Shown in pieces: positions 28,254-36,701 of a stretch of 64,000 nucleotides of DNA. Position numbers and translations under genes: made by a program. Position 1 is the first letter of the stretch. The number at the start of each line of letters is the position of its first letter. Below the pieces are notes generated by a model. The model saw nothing but the letters and a program-made list of their open reading frames with translations. It was not told the DNA's origin and ran no database searches. The DNA comes from Proteus terrae (GTDB taxonomy: Bacteria > Pseudomonadota > Gammaproteobacteria > Enterobacterales > Enterobacteriaceae), in contig NZ_PENS01000001.1 in assembly GCF_003144325.1 (NCBI RefSeq), positions 62,001 through 126,000 of the forward strand. The letters are read 5' to 3'.

Positions 28254-28541
28254 ATGTCAAAGATTTATCCCATTTCTCAAATTATTGGGCATAAAATTCG
28301 TAAACAACGCCAGCAACTTCGCTTGTCAGCAAAGGTTGTCGCTGAACGAGTCGGTATTAGCCAGCAACAATTTTCACGTTATGAGAATGGGCTATGTAAG
28401 ATTGATGTTGATATGCTCTTTCATATTGCACAAGAGCTAAAAGTCACTCCTGCATTTTTCCTACCACCAAATGAAGAGCAAGTTTCTGCTGTGGCATTGA
28501 CACAATCCAAACAATTTTGGAGTGCTCAAAGTCAGATTTAA
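28254..28541 (+). CDS. MrpJ-like transcriptional regulator (XRE-type HTH), orphan
   Basis: The 95-residue protein has a helix-turn-helix of the Cro/CI (XRE) type at about residues 10-65: IGHKIRKQRQQLRLSAKVVAERVGISQQQFSRYENG, then LFHIAQELKVTPAFFL. The short length and the SQQQFSRYE recognition helix resemble MrpJ. In Proteus, MrpJ and its paralogues sit at the end of fimbrial operons and repress flagellar motility. No fimbrial genes are in the window, so this would be an orphan paralogue. ATG 28254 is chosen for its GAGGT Shine-Dalgarno at 28244-28248. A long hairpin follows the stop. Confidence 0.78.
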   Translation: MSKIYPISQIIGHKIRKQRQQLRLSAKVVAERVGISQQQFSRYENGLCKIDVDMLFHIAQELKVTPAFFLPPNEEQVSAVALTQSKQFWSAQSQI

Positions 28542-28550
28542 TATTCTTAG

Positions 28551-28601
28551 TATGGAAATCTTCTGTTTTATCTTCTCATTAAGATAAATAAGATTTCCAT
28601 A
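28551..28601 (+). terminator. long hairpin after MrpJ-like gene
   Basis: Perfect 12-base arms TATGGAAATCTT (28551-28562) and complement (28590-28601), with an inner 7-base pair (TTATCTT/AAGATAA). It is likely to form the 3' end of the upstream transcript, although no T-run follows. Confidence 0.6.
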
Positions 28602-28810
28602 TACCATTCTTAATTAGATGATTTTATTGGACATTATCATCTGAAATTATTAATTCTCTTCATATATTTCTTTTAGAACAACAAATTTTTTTCTTTTATA
28701 AAAGAAAGTATTAGTGCTATTTTCACTGACTTCTCTGCCAACTTAAGCGATATTTTTCGTATAAATTATCTCCTATTTCTAATACAAATCATGTTAACCT
28801 TATTAAGAAT

Positions 28811-28829
28811 AATAACGATTATCATTCAA
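28811..28829 (+). promoter_or_regulatory. Fur box of the iron uptake operon
   Basis: AATAACGATTATCATTCAA matches the 19-base Fur consensus at 13 positions, including the central GAT-ATCATT part. It ends 15 bases before the start codon of the P19-like gene, a usual place for Fur repression. Confidence 0.75.
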
Positions 28830-28844
28830 TAATAAGGATTAAAC

Positions 28845-29402
28845 ATGAAATATCGCTATACGCTCTCTCTCACTGCACTCTCATTTCTTTCTGTATCTGC
28901 ATTAGCTGTTGAGTATCCAGTTGGTCACCCTATTCTTAAAAATGGTATGGAAATTCAAGGGGTTTATCTCCAACCTATTACCATGGATACTGAAGAAGGT
29001 CATCATGCAATGAATCACTTAGCTGCTGATAAAGCAGATATCCATTTAGAAGCAGATATTCATGCCACAGAAGATAATCCGAATGGATTTGCTGAAGGCG
29101 ATTGGATCCCCTACCTCACCATTGAATACACCGTCACAAAATCTGATGCTCCAGCGAAAAAACAGCAAGGCACATTTATGGCAATGGTTGCCAATGATGG
29201 TCCTCACTATGGTGAAAACCTGAAACTGGATGGAAATGGCCAATATAACGTGACCTATAAGATTTACCCGCCTTCATATAACAAAGATATCGCTTTTGGT
29301 CGCCATATCGATAAAGAAACTGGTGTTGCACCTTGGTTTGAACCCTTTGAAGTGTCATGGGATTTCACCTATAGCGGTACAGGCCGTAAAGGTAGTTACT
29401 AA
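28845..29402 (+). CDS. P19/FetP-type periplasmic iron transport protein
   Basis: A 185-residue periplasmic protein with a signal peptide of about 22 residues (ALSFLSVSALA). The mature part EYPVGHPILKNGMEIQGVYLQPITMD, with HLEADIHATEDNPNGFAEGDWIPYL, is the P19/Tpd (Iron_transport) family. Members bind copper and take part in ferrous iron uptake with FTR1-type permeases. The conserved Met and His residues of the copper site appear in the first half. It leads a five-gene Fur-type operon. Confidence 0.87.
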   Translation: MKYRYTLSLTALSFLSVSALAVEYPVGHPILKNGMEIQGVYLQPITMDTEEGHHAMNHLAADKADIHLEADIHATEDNPNGFAEGDWIPYLTIEYTVTKSDAPAKKQQGTFMAMVANDGPHYGENLKLDGNGQYNVTYKIYPPSYNKDIAFGRHIDKETGVAPWFEPFEVSWDFTYSGTGRKGSY

Positions 29403-29471
29403 TTAGCTTGATAACGGATAAATCCAATCATTTGGATTTATCCTTTTTCTCTTTTTTTAAGTGAAACTCTG

Positions 29472-29816
29472 ATGATCAAAACTCTCTCTAAATACACATT
29501 ACTACTATTAATGGTGACATCCTCTGTTTTTGCAGCAGAGAAATACACTGTTGAATTAGAAATGAAAGATGGTGAACTTATTCCACAAGTACTTGAAGTA
29601 CCGGCAAAAACACCCATTAGAATAAAAATTCGTAATACAGGCACTAGCCCTGTTGAATTTGAAAGTACACAACTACGTAAAGAAAAAGTATTAGCACCGG
29701 GCGCAAATTCTGTCGTTGTAATCGCACCACTAAAACCAGGTCGTTACACCTTCTTTGATGATTTCCACCTTTCTCACCCTCAAGGTGAAATTGTTGCAAC
29801 TGAAAAGGCAGAGTAA
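29472..29816 (+). CDS. periplasmic cupredoxin-like protein (EfeO N-domain type)
   Basis: A 114-residue secreted protein with a signal peptide to about residue 21 (LLLMVTSSVFA) and a single cupredoxin-like domain (EKYTVELEMKDGELIPQVLEVPAKTPIRIKIRN, then LKPGRYTFFDDFHLSHPQGEIVA). In E. coli the corresponding domain is the N-terminal part of EfeO. Here it is a separate gene. It is expected to help oxidise or hand over iron to the FTR1 permease encoded next, which starts 2 bases after its stop. Confidence 0.82.
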   Translation: MIKTLSKYTLLLLMVTSSVFAAEKYTVELEMKDGELIPQVLEVPAKTPIRIKIRNTGTSPVEFESTQLRKEKVLAPGANSVVVIAPLKPGRYTFFDDFHLSHPQGEIVATEKAE

Positions 29817-29818
29817 AT

Positions 29819-30655
29819 ATGGGACAAGTTCTGTTTGTTGTTTGGCGAGAAAGTTTTGAAGCGCTATTAGTAGTAGGTATTATTTATGCGTGGATAAAAC
29901 GTTCACCAACACCACAACAAGGTATGAAATACTTGTGGGGTGGTGTGATATTTGGGCTATTTCTTGCCGTTATTCTAGCGCTGAGTATTTATGGTGTATT
30001 TAGCTCGCTAGAAGACATGTGGCAATCTCTATTTATGATCACAATGGAAATTCTCGCCTGTGTGCTTATTGTACAGATGGTCTATTGGATGAATGGACAA
30101 GGAAAATCATTAAAAGCAAATATAGAAAATGAACTCACCCAAAAAACACAGCAACAAAGTGCGTGGGGTATTTTATTGATTGTAGCCATTGCGATTGCTA
30201 GAGAAGGCAGTGAAGTGGTGGTATTCCTTTCTAGCCATATAATGGCCCTCAATACACAAACAGTACTGCCTTTCTTTATTGAAGTCTTTATTGGCCTAGT
30301 TGTCGCAGTATTCACACTGTGGCTATTTCTGCTGACTTCAAAAGTGATTTCATGGCGCTATTTCTTTACCGTAACTGGTTTTTTATTACTATTCCTTGCC
30401 GTTTCTCTGTTATTAAAAGCCGTAGAAGAAATTGCAAATCTACTGATTGAAATGGATTTTGAATTACCCGATTTCTTTATTTATCCACTTTGGGATATTA
30501 GCCATATTCTTGATGATTCCAGTATTTTTGGTAATTTTTTAGTTTCGTTTTTTGCGTATCGCTCTCAACCTATTGGCTTAAGCGTGGTGACATTTATTGC
30601 CTATTGGGCGGTTGTCGCACTGTTATTTAAGCGAGGTTCTCGCCATGCTAAATAA
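29819..30655 (+). CDS. efeU: FTR1-family iron permease (EfeU-like)
   Basis: A 278-residue integral membrane protein with about seven membrane segments. Both family motifs are present: WRESFEALLVVGII near residue 10 and AREGSEVVVFLSS near residue 122, each an (R)E-x-x-E type iron-binding motif. It is the inner-membrane channel of the EfeUOB-type uptake system. Its 3' end overlaps the EfeO-like gene by 11 bases, showing translational coupling. Confidence 0.9.
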   Translation: MGQVLFVVWRESFEALLVVGIIYAWIKRSPTPQQGMKYLWGGVIFGLFLAVILALSIYGVFSSLEDMWQSLFMITMEILACVLIVQMVYWMNGQGKSLKANIENELTQKTQQQSAWGILLIVAIAIAREGSEVVVFLSSHIMALNTQTVLPFFIEVFIGLVVAVFTLWLFLLTSKVISWRYFFTVTGFLLLFLAVSLLLKAVEEIANLLIEMDFELPDFFIYPLWDISHILDDSSIFGNFLVSFFAYRSQPIGLSVVTFIAYWAVVALLFKRGSRHAK

Positions 30656-31568
30656 TGCAAAATCGAAAAGTAAAAAGCTCACCGCTTTTCTATTTATCTT
30701 ATTATTTTCTTTTCCTGTTTATGCCGAAAAAATTATTCAGGGCATTATTCAAGATAGTGAAAACATCGTTATTGCCAAAGGGGATATCCCGACTCCTAAA
30801 AAGTTCGAAACTGATATTTTAAATTATCGAGAAAAAGCGGTTGGGCAATTAACGTTAGTTGAAAAGTCGCTCAATAAATTAATCAAGAATAGTGAAAAAA
30901 ATCAGCTTATTAATGCACAAAATGCTTATCAACAAGCGCATTATTATTATGAGGTTATTCGCCCTATTATCGCTCTTTTTGGGTCAAGCGAACGTTTATT
31001 AAATAATCGGGCTGATTTCTTTCTTGAAAGAGAAAATTCACCTCGTTTTTCAGGATTTCATTTAGTTGAATATCAACTGTTTAAATTAAGAGATCCTCAA
31101 AAAGCGACAGAGTCGGCAAAAGCCCTTTTAAGAGACATTAGTGACTTAAAAAAACGTGTCGCAATTGAAGATATTCCTATTCCTAAATTGGTTCAATCTG
31201 CGGGTGATAACCTAGAGTTTATTTTGACTGACAAACTCGCTGGTATTGAAAATCAATATTCAAACAGCGATCTGGGAGATAGCTATGCCAATTTATCTGG
31301 ATCGCGCCTAATCGTAGAGATCTTATCTCATCATATTCCAACAGCTGAATATCAATCTCTTATCAAACAATATGACGATATTGGTGCTCTACTTTTAAAA
31401 TATCAGCGCGATGAAGGTCTATTCCAGCCTTTAACGGCGCTTCCTGAAACAGAAAAAAGTTGGCTTTTTTCTCAAGTGACACAATTAGCAGAGCAAGTCG
31501 CAAACTTACGTAGCACGCTCAATATTGATGTTTACTATCACTATAAAGAAGCAAGTGATGAAAAATAA
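30645..31568 (+). CDS. efeO: EfeO-like M75 (imelysin-type) periplasmic protein
   Basis: A 307-residue protein with a signal peptide (KKLTAFLFILLFSFPVYA) and an M75/imelysin domain with the characteristic HxxE motif in GFHLVEYQLF (near residue 140). It lacks the cupredoxin domain of E. coli EfeO, which is encoded separately at 29472. It probably binds ferric or ferrous iron in the periplasm for the FTR1 permease. The start at 30645 is chosen over the frame opening at 30597, because it begins the signal peptide. It overlaps both neighbours. Confidence 0.85.
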   Translation: MLNNAKSKSKKLTAFLFILLFSFPVYAEKIIQGIIQDSENIVIAKGDIPTPKKFETDILNYREKAVGQLTLVEKSLNKLIKNSEKNQLINAQNAYQQAHYYYEVIRPIIALFGSSERLLNNRADFFLERENSPRFSGFHLVEYQLFKLRDPQKATESAKALLRDISDLKKRVAIEDIPIPKLVQSAGDNLEFILTDKLAGIENQYSNSDLGDSYANLSGSRLIVEILSHHIPTAEYQSLIKQYDDIGALLLKYQRDEGLFQPLTALPETEKSWLFSQVTQLAEQVANLRSTLNIDVYYHYKEASDEK

Positions 31569-32823
31569 AACTCTCTTTAAATCGCTATCAAAAAATCCTG
31601 TTAACCTCAATAAACGTACAACGTTAAAGTGGCTAGGAGGAAGCTTATTACTCGCCAGTATGGGAGCTAAAGCAATAGAAAAACAAGAAACTTCATCTAC
31701 CTCGCGTTATCAACGCGCTATTGCTTATTTAGGTCAACATCAAGCGGGCGTTATTACACCAGAACAAAAAAATGCCTCATTTATTGCACTTAATCTGACA
31801 GTAACAAGCGCCGATGATGTGAAAAAAATATTCACAATACTGACACAACGAATTGCGTTTTTAACTCAACCAAGAGAACTACAACAAAGGGCTAATCCAC
31901 ACCTTCCTCCTGCTGAGTCTGGTATTTTAGGCACACAACTACACCCTGATGAATTAACCGTCACCGTCGCTTTAGGCGATAGTTTTTTTGATAGTCGTTT
32001 TGGTTTTCAAGCTAAAAAACCTAAACGCTTAGAGCCAATGAAACCCTTTCCTAATGACCGACTCGATCCTAAATGGTGCGGTGGCGATCTATTACTGCAA
32101 CTTTGTGCGAATAGCCAAGAAAGCGTGATTTATGCGTTAAGGGATATTTTAAAACACCTGTCCGGGAAGGTTTATGCTGTATGGAAAATCGATGGTTTTC
32201 TTCCTGCTCGTGATATCGATAATCGACAAACGCCGATTAATCTTTTTGGCTTTAAAGATGGCTCTGGTAACGCACCTTCTTCAGATAATAGTTTGATGGA
32301 CTCTCTTGTATGGATCACTGAAAAACAAAAAGAGCCACAGTGGTGTCTAGGTGGGAGTTATCAAGCGGTTCGCCTTATTCGTTTTGCTTTGGAATTTTGG
32401 GATAGAACGCCTCTTGAAGATCAAGAAAATAACTTTGGTCGCCATCGCTCAACTGGTGCGCCAATAGGTATGAAGCAAGAGATGGACGATCCTCAATTTG
32501 AAAAAGATCCTCATGGTGACAGAGTGCTATTTGATTCTCATATGCGACGAGCTGAACCAAGAAATCCAGAACGCTATAGTGCCAAACTACGCCGACGTAG
32601 TTATAGCTACTCATTAGGATTAACGCCTTCAGGTCAACTAGATATGGGGCTGATTTTTATCTCGTTTCAAAATAACCTTAAAAAGGGCTTTATTGATACG
32701 CAAAAACGTTTAGATGGTGAACCTTTAGAGCGTTATATCAAACCTTTCGGTGGCGGGTATTACTTCGTGTTACCTGGTATATCTCAAGAAGGTGATATTC
32801 TGGCAAAAGGGCTATTTGATTAA
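31558..32823 (+). CDS. efeB: EfeB-like DyP-type haem peroxidase
   Basis: A 421-residue DyP-type peroxidase with the GxxDG motif in GFKDGSGNAP, the proximal haem histidine in FGRHRSTGAPIG, and conserved Arg residues. EfeB oxidises ferrous iron, or has been proposed to release iron from haem, in the periplasm. The N-terminus NLNKRTTLKWLGGSLLLAS resembles a Tat signal, but the twin-arginine pair reads Lys-Arg. It overlaps the upstream gene by 11 bases and closes the operon. Confidence 0.88.
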   Translation: MKNKTLFKSLSKNPVNLNKRTTLKWLGGSLLLASMGAKAIEKQETSSTSRYQRAIAYLGQHQAGVITPEQKNASFIALNLTVTSADDVKKIFTILTQRIAFLTQPRELQQRANPHLPPAESGILGTQLHPDELTVTVALGDSFFDSRFGFQAKKPKRLEPMKPFPNDRLDPKWCGGDLLLQLCANSQESVIYALRDILKHLSGKVYAVWKIDGFLPARDIDNRQTPINLFGFKDGSGNAPSSDNSLMDSLVWITEKQKEPQWCLGGSYQAVRLIRFALEFWDRTPLEDQENNFGRHRSTGAPIGMKQEMDDPQFEKDPHGDRVLFDSHMRRAEPRNPERYSAKLRRRSYSYSLGLTPSGQLDMGLIFISFQNNLKKGFIDTQKRLDGEPLERYIKPFGGGYYFVLPGISQEGDILAKGLFD

Positions 32824-32887
32824 TCAATGCACGATTTTAGGCACTTAGCTTTTTCTGCAAAAGTGCCTAAATAACGCCTTTAGAAAA

Positions 32888-33577
32888 TTAGCGGGAGAAA
32901 TGTGCCATTTTTGCTTTTAATGCATTGCCCAGTTCTATTTGCTTTTCAGGTTCAATAAATCCCATCGTCAATACTGCCGCCACCATTTCCCCTTTTTTAT
33001 TAAGTACAGGGCATGAAATAGATTGTGCGCCTGGAATGCCTTCTGCCGGCTCATGACGAATAGCAAAACCTTGTTGGCGAATAGTATTTTGTTGCTTTTG
33101 TGATAAATCGGCTTCAATTTTTAAATCACTAAAAGTGGCAAAAACAGCACCCGCTGCACTAATTTTATGAGGAACAGGAGTATCTGGTAAAAAATCGATA
33201 TCAACATGTTTAAAGCTACGATTGTAACGAGTTAAAAACAGTTGATTACCTTGAGAAACCACCAGTCCTGTAGACATATTATGTTCGTCTCTAAACTCAC
33301 ATAATAACTGATTAATCTCATCCACAAAGGATTGTGGCTTTGGCGTTGCCTGTGCTAAAAAAAGAATTTTACTGCCCAAACAATACTGGCTTCCTTCACT
33401 CTCTTGATACAACATTTCAGAGCGACAAAGTGAAACTAAATACTTATGTAAGCGACTTTTTGAAAGCGAACAGGCTTTTGCAATATCTGACGATCGGGCA
33501 ATACCTCCATTCGAAGCAATAAATTCAAGAATGGTAATAGCGATATCAACCGAGTTAACTCCTTGAGAATTCTGCAT
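32888..33577 (-). CDS. IclR-family transcriptional regulator
   Basis: A 229-residue IclR-type regulator. The winged helix is at the N-terminus (VDIAITILEFIASNGGIARSSDIAKACSLSKSRLHKYLVSL). The GAF-like effector domain follows with HKISAAGAVFATFS and a C-terminal GAQSISCPVLNKKGEMVAAVLTMGF, which is the IclR C-terminal signature. It is divergent from the molybdoenzyme operon, with 231 bases and a large dyad between them, so it probably controls that operon. The effector is unknown. Confidence 0.87.
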   Translation of the reverse strand: MQNSQGVNSVDIAITILEFIASNGGIARSSDIAKACSLSKSRLHKYLVSLCRSEMLYQESEGSQYCLGSKILFLAQATPKPQSFVDEINQLLCEFRDEHNMSTGLVVSQGNQLFLTRYNRSFKHVDIDFLPDTPVPHKISAAGAVFATFSDLKIEADLSQKQQNTIRQQGFAIRHEPAEGIPGAQSISCPVLNKKGEMVAAVLTMGFIEPEKQIELGNALKAKMAHFSR

Positions 33578-33745
33578 TTATTTTTTTCACACCTATTCAT
33601 TATTTACTTTGCTTTATGACGATATGCCATTATTCTTTTTTTGTCACTTTTACTAGTTTATTTCACTGAAACCTTATTTTAAATAGGGCTTTTTAATCAT
33701 TTTCTATCGATTATTTTCTTTGTCTATTTTTAGATGATCTAACTC

Positions 33746-33788
33746 AAGGTTAACTATATATGAATTGGGTTTATATATAGTTAACTTT
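33746..33788. promoter_or_regulatory. 43-base dyad upstream of the molybdoenzyme operon
   Basis: Left arm 33746-33764 (AAGGTTAACTATATATGAA) and right arm 33770-33788 are complementary at 17 of 19 positions, with a 5-base centre TTGGG. The dyad ends 20 bases before the first start codon. It could be the operator of the divergent IclR regulator or a hairpin in the leader. Confidence 0.7.
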
Positions 33789-33808
33789 TCTTGTGCGTGA
33801 GAATGTCT

Positions 33809-36145
33809 ATGTCTAAAAATCAAAAATGGGAATTAAATAGAAGAACGTTGTTAAAAGGAATGGGTGCCATTGGTGTGGCAGCTCTTTCTCCTAACGCGTT
33901 CAGTCTAGTTAATGAAAATAAACCCATATTTAACCAGAAACCACGGATCAAATTATCCGAGTATAAAACCTTTCGTTCAACCTGTGCGATGGAATGTTTA
34001 CACTGTAACCTAACAGCTTTTACACATAAGGGGAAATTGATCAAAGTTGAAGCCTCTGAAGGCTTTAATGTGAAATGCTGTTTGCGTGGAATGAGCCGAA
34101 CTAAGTGGGTATATCATAAAGATCGTCTCACCACACCTTTATTACGTGTTGGCGAAAAAGGGAAAGCAGAATTTAAACCGATCAGTTGGGATGAAGCGCT
34201 TGATCTTATTGAAAAAAATATCAGAGAAACCATTGATAAGTTTGGCAATGAGGGGCTATTTATCTCTACTCATGCGGGCAATATGGACTCGATTAAAAAT
34301 GATATGGGTAAAGCATTTTTCGATTACTTGGGAGGTTCAACAAAACAAGCAGGCTCTTTATGCTGCTCCGCTGTAACAGCAGCAATGATCCCCATGGTAG
34401 GCCTGCGCTATGCCGATACTCGTGATACTGTAAAAGATAGTCGTTATATTCTTTGCTGGGGCAATAACCCTGCTGTCACCATGCAAGCATATTTTAAAAA
34501 CTACAATCAAGCTCGTCGAAACGGCGCCAGAATGGTAGTTATTGATCCTCGCTTTAATGAAACTGCGGCTAAAGCCGATGAATGGATCCCAATTGTACCC
34601 GGTACAGATACTGCTCTTGCATTAGGTATGATCAAAATTATCATTGAAGAAAATCTCACTGATAAACCTTTTTTACGTGCACATACGGGTGCTGTTTATC
34701 TTGTTAACGCCCAGCAAAAACTATTACGCCAATCTGATAATGACCAAGATAGCTATCTGGTTTTTGATACTCTGAGCCAGCAACTTGTTCACCATGAAAC
34801 ACCCAATATTGTTCCTGCGTTAACTCATGATGAACTGCCAGCTAATGCTGATTACGTGACTGTCTTTGAGCAAATTTATCAACAAGCCCAGCCTTGGACT
34901 ATCGAAAAAACGAGCCAAGAAACCGATATTCCCAAAGAAACGATTATTCGTTTAGCACGCGATTATGCCACCACCAAACCGGCAATGATTGTACAAAATA
35001 TGTCTGGTGCTCAACGAACAGAGTTCGGTGCTTATGTTGCTGCAAGCCAGTTTTATCTCGCTTTATTAACCGGCAATATCGGTAAAAAAGGCGCTGGAAT
35101 TTGTGATGCAGGTGGTGCTCGTCAAATGGCGAAATTTAGCCCAATTATTCCACCAGCACCGAATGCAAAACCCATCAAACCTATCCCTGTTGCAAAAGTC
35201 GGTGATTGGATTGTCAATGAAAGACCACACCCAATTAACTTTTGGTGGATCATGACTATGGGTGTAATGACGCAACTTCCTAACACTAATATGGTGCGTA
35301 ATGCACTGAAAAAAGTTCCTTTTGTTGTTGTCGCTGATAACTTGATGTCATCCACCGCTCTTTATGCTGATCTCGTACTTCCAGTTACCACTATTTTTGA
35401 AGATACCAGCTTAATGGCCGGAGTTCGTAGCCAATATGTACAATTAATGGAAAAAGCCGTTGAGCCACCGGGAGAAGCAAAACCTGATTACTGGATATTT
35501 GCTCGTCTTGCTGAACGTTTTGGCTTCGGTGAAGTCTTTAATCAGCCGATTGAACATTATATTGATGCATGTCTCAAAGGTTCTGGCATTACGCGTGAAA
35601 TGCTTGAAAAAGGCCCAGTACGCCCAGTTGAAGGTGATTGGATCCCATTTAAAGATGGTATTTTCCGTACTTCAACGAAAAAAGCGCACTTCTTTATTGA
35701 AGAGTGGCAGGGCAAAAATTTTTCCCCTATTGTCACCTATTACCCAGTAAAAGAATCGACAAAAGGCTCACCTGAACTTGCCAAAAAGTATCCTCTGATG
35801 GCAGTACAACGCAAACTCGCCCGTAGTGTTCACTCTAGTCACGGTATGAATGAGTGGATCTTAGAAGTACAGCGTAATCAGCCTAATATTCTTATCCATC
35901 CTAATGACGCCTTAGCTCGCGGTATTAAAGATGGTGAATGGGCTATCGCGTTTAATGATCGGGGTGAACACCGCGCTATTGCCGTTGTGACCACTCATAT
36001 TAAGCAAGGTGTTATCTCATTGGATAATGGATGGTGGGAGCAACAAGGCGGAAGTAGTAGCCATGTCACCAATGATCACGTAGAGCCTTTAGGTAATGGC
36101 CATTGCTGTAATAGCACCTTAGTTAACGTAAGACGGGAGGCATGA
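33809..36145 (+). CDS. DMSO reductase-family molybdopterin oxidoreductase, catalytic subunit
   Basis: A 778-residue Mo-bisMGD enzyme with a Tat signal (LNRRTLLKGMGAIGVAAL). A [4Fe-4S] motif follows (CAMECLHCN then KCCLRGMSR). Blocks typical of DmsA are YDRL-like HKDRLTTPLLR, ILCWGNNPAVTMQ, MVVIDPRFNETAAKADEWIPIVPGTDTAL and NLMSSTALYADLVLPVTT. Where DmsA has the Mo-ligand serine, this protein reads GSLCCSAV, with Cys185 or Cys186. With the DmsB- and DmsC-like genes it forms a membrane-bound anaerobic reductase on the outer face of the inner membrane. The substrate cannot be told. ATG 33809 is preferred for its spacing from GTGAG; TTG 33791 and ATG 33803 are alternatives. Confidence 0.85.
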   Translation: MSKNQKWELNRRTLLKGMGAIGVAALSPNAFSLVNENKPIFNQKPRIKLSEYKTFRSTCAMECLHCNLTAFTHKGKLIKVEASEGFNVKCCLRGMSRTKWVYHKDRLTTPLLRVGEKGKAEFKPISWDEALDLIEKNIRETIDKFGNEGLFISTHAGNMDSIKNDMGKAFFDYLGGSTKQAGSLCCSAVTAAMIPMVGLRYADTRDTVKDSRYILCWGNNPAVTMQAYFKNYNQARRNGARMVVIDPRFNETAAKADEWIPIVPGTDTALALGMIKIIIEENLTDKPFLRAHTGAVYLVNAQQKLLRQSDNDQDSYLVFDTLSQQLVHHETPNIVPALTHDELPANADYVTVFEQIYQQAQPWTIEKTSQETDIPKETIIRLARDYATTKPAMIVQNMSGAQRTEFGAYVAASQFYLALLTGNIGKKGAGICDAGGARQMAKFSPIIPPAPNAKPIKPIPVAKVGDWIVNERPHPINFWWIMTMGVMTQLPNTNMVRNALKKVPFVVVADNLMSSTALYADLVLPVTTIFEDTSLMAGVRSQYVQLMEKAVEPPGEAKPDYWIFARLAERFGFGEVFNQPIEHYIDACLKGSGITREMLEKGPVRPVEGDWIPFKDGIFRTSTKKAHFFIEEWQGKNFSPIVTYYPVKESTKGSPELAKKYPLMAVQRKLARSVHSSHGMNEWILEVQRNQPNILIHPNDALARGIKDGEWAIAFNDRGEHRAIAVVTTHIKQGVISLDNGWWEQQGGSSSHVTNDHVEPLGNGHCCNSTLVNVRREA

Positions 36146-36147
36146 TC

Positions 36148-36699
36148 ATGGCGAAGAAACAGTATGGTTTTCTGATAAATACCAAAGATTGCTACGGTTG
36201 CCGTACCTGCTCTATGGCATGTAAATCTGAAAACGTAACACCTCCCGGTGTGCTATGGCGTCGTGTTCGTGAATTCAACGAAGACCAACCTAATGCACAA
36301 GCATTTATAACAATGTCTTGTAACCATTGTGATGATCCACAATGCCTGAAAGTTTGCCCTGCTGATACTTATACCAAACGTGAAGACGGTATTGTCGTGC
36401 AAGATCATGACAAATGTATCGGTTGTCAAATGTGCATCATGGCATGCCCTTATAACGCTCCAGTTTATGATCCGGTTGAAGGCAAAACCAGTAAGTGCAA
36501 TATGTGTGCAGATAGACTGGATGAAGGTTTGAAACCACGTTGCGTTGAATCTTGCCCTACGGGTGCCATTGAATTTGGTGAAATTGAAGATTTACGTAAA
36601 AAACATACGACAAATTGGGCTTTATTAGAAAAACGCTATGGTGTTCCTGATCACACCATCAGCAACCCTAATATTGTCATTATTGGTATGGAGGATTAA
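36148..36699 (+). CDS. DmsB-like iron-sulfur electron transfer subunit
   Basis: A 183-residue ferredoxin-type subunit with four cysteine clusters for four [4Fe-4S] centres: CYGCRTCSMACK, CNHCDDPQCLKVCP, CIGCQMCIMACP and CNMCADRLDEGLKPRCVESCP. It carries electrons from the membrane subunit to the catalytic subunit. ATG 36148 is chosen because GGGAGG at 36135-36140 is correctly spaced from it. An ATG at 36142 overlaps the upstream stop but is too close to that site. Confidence 0.9.
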   Translation: MAKKQYGFLINTKDCYGCRTCSMACKSENVTPPGVLWRRVREFNEDQPNAQAFITMSCNHCDDPQCLKVCPADTYTKREDGIVVQDHDKCIGCQMCIMACPYNAPVYDPVEGKTSKCNMCADRLDEGLKPRCVESCPTGAIEFGEIEDLRKKHTTNWALLEKRYGVPDHTISNPNIVIIGMED

Positions 36700-36701
36700 T
36701 C

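Noticed and set aside
31525-31557. Upstream extension of the DyP peroxidase gene (starting MMFTITIKKQ)
   Set aside because: It would add residues before a clear export signal and overlaps the previous gene further; ATG 31558 is the natural start.
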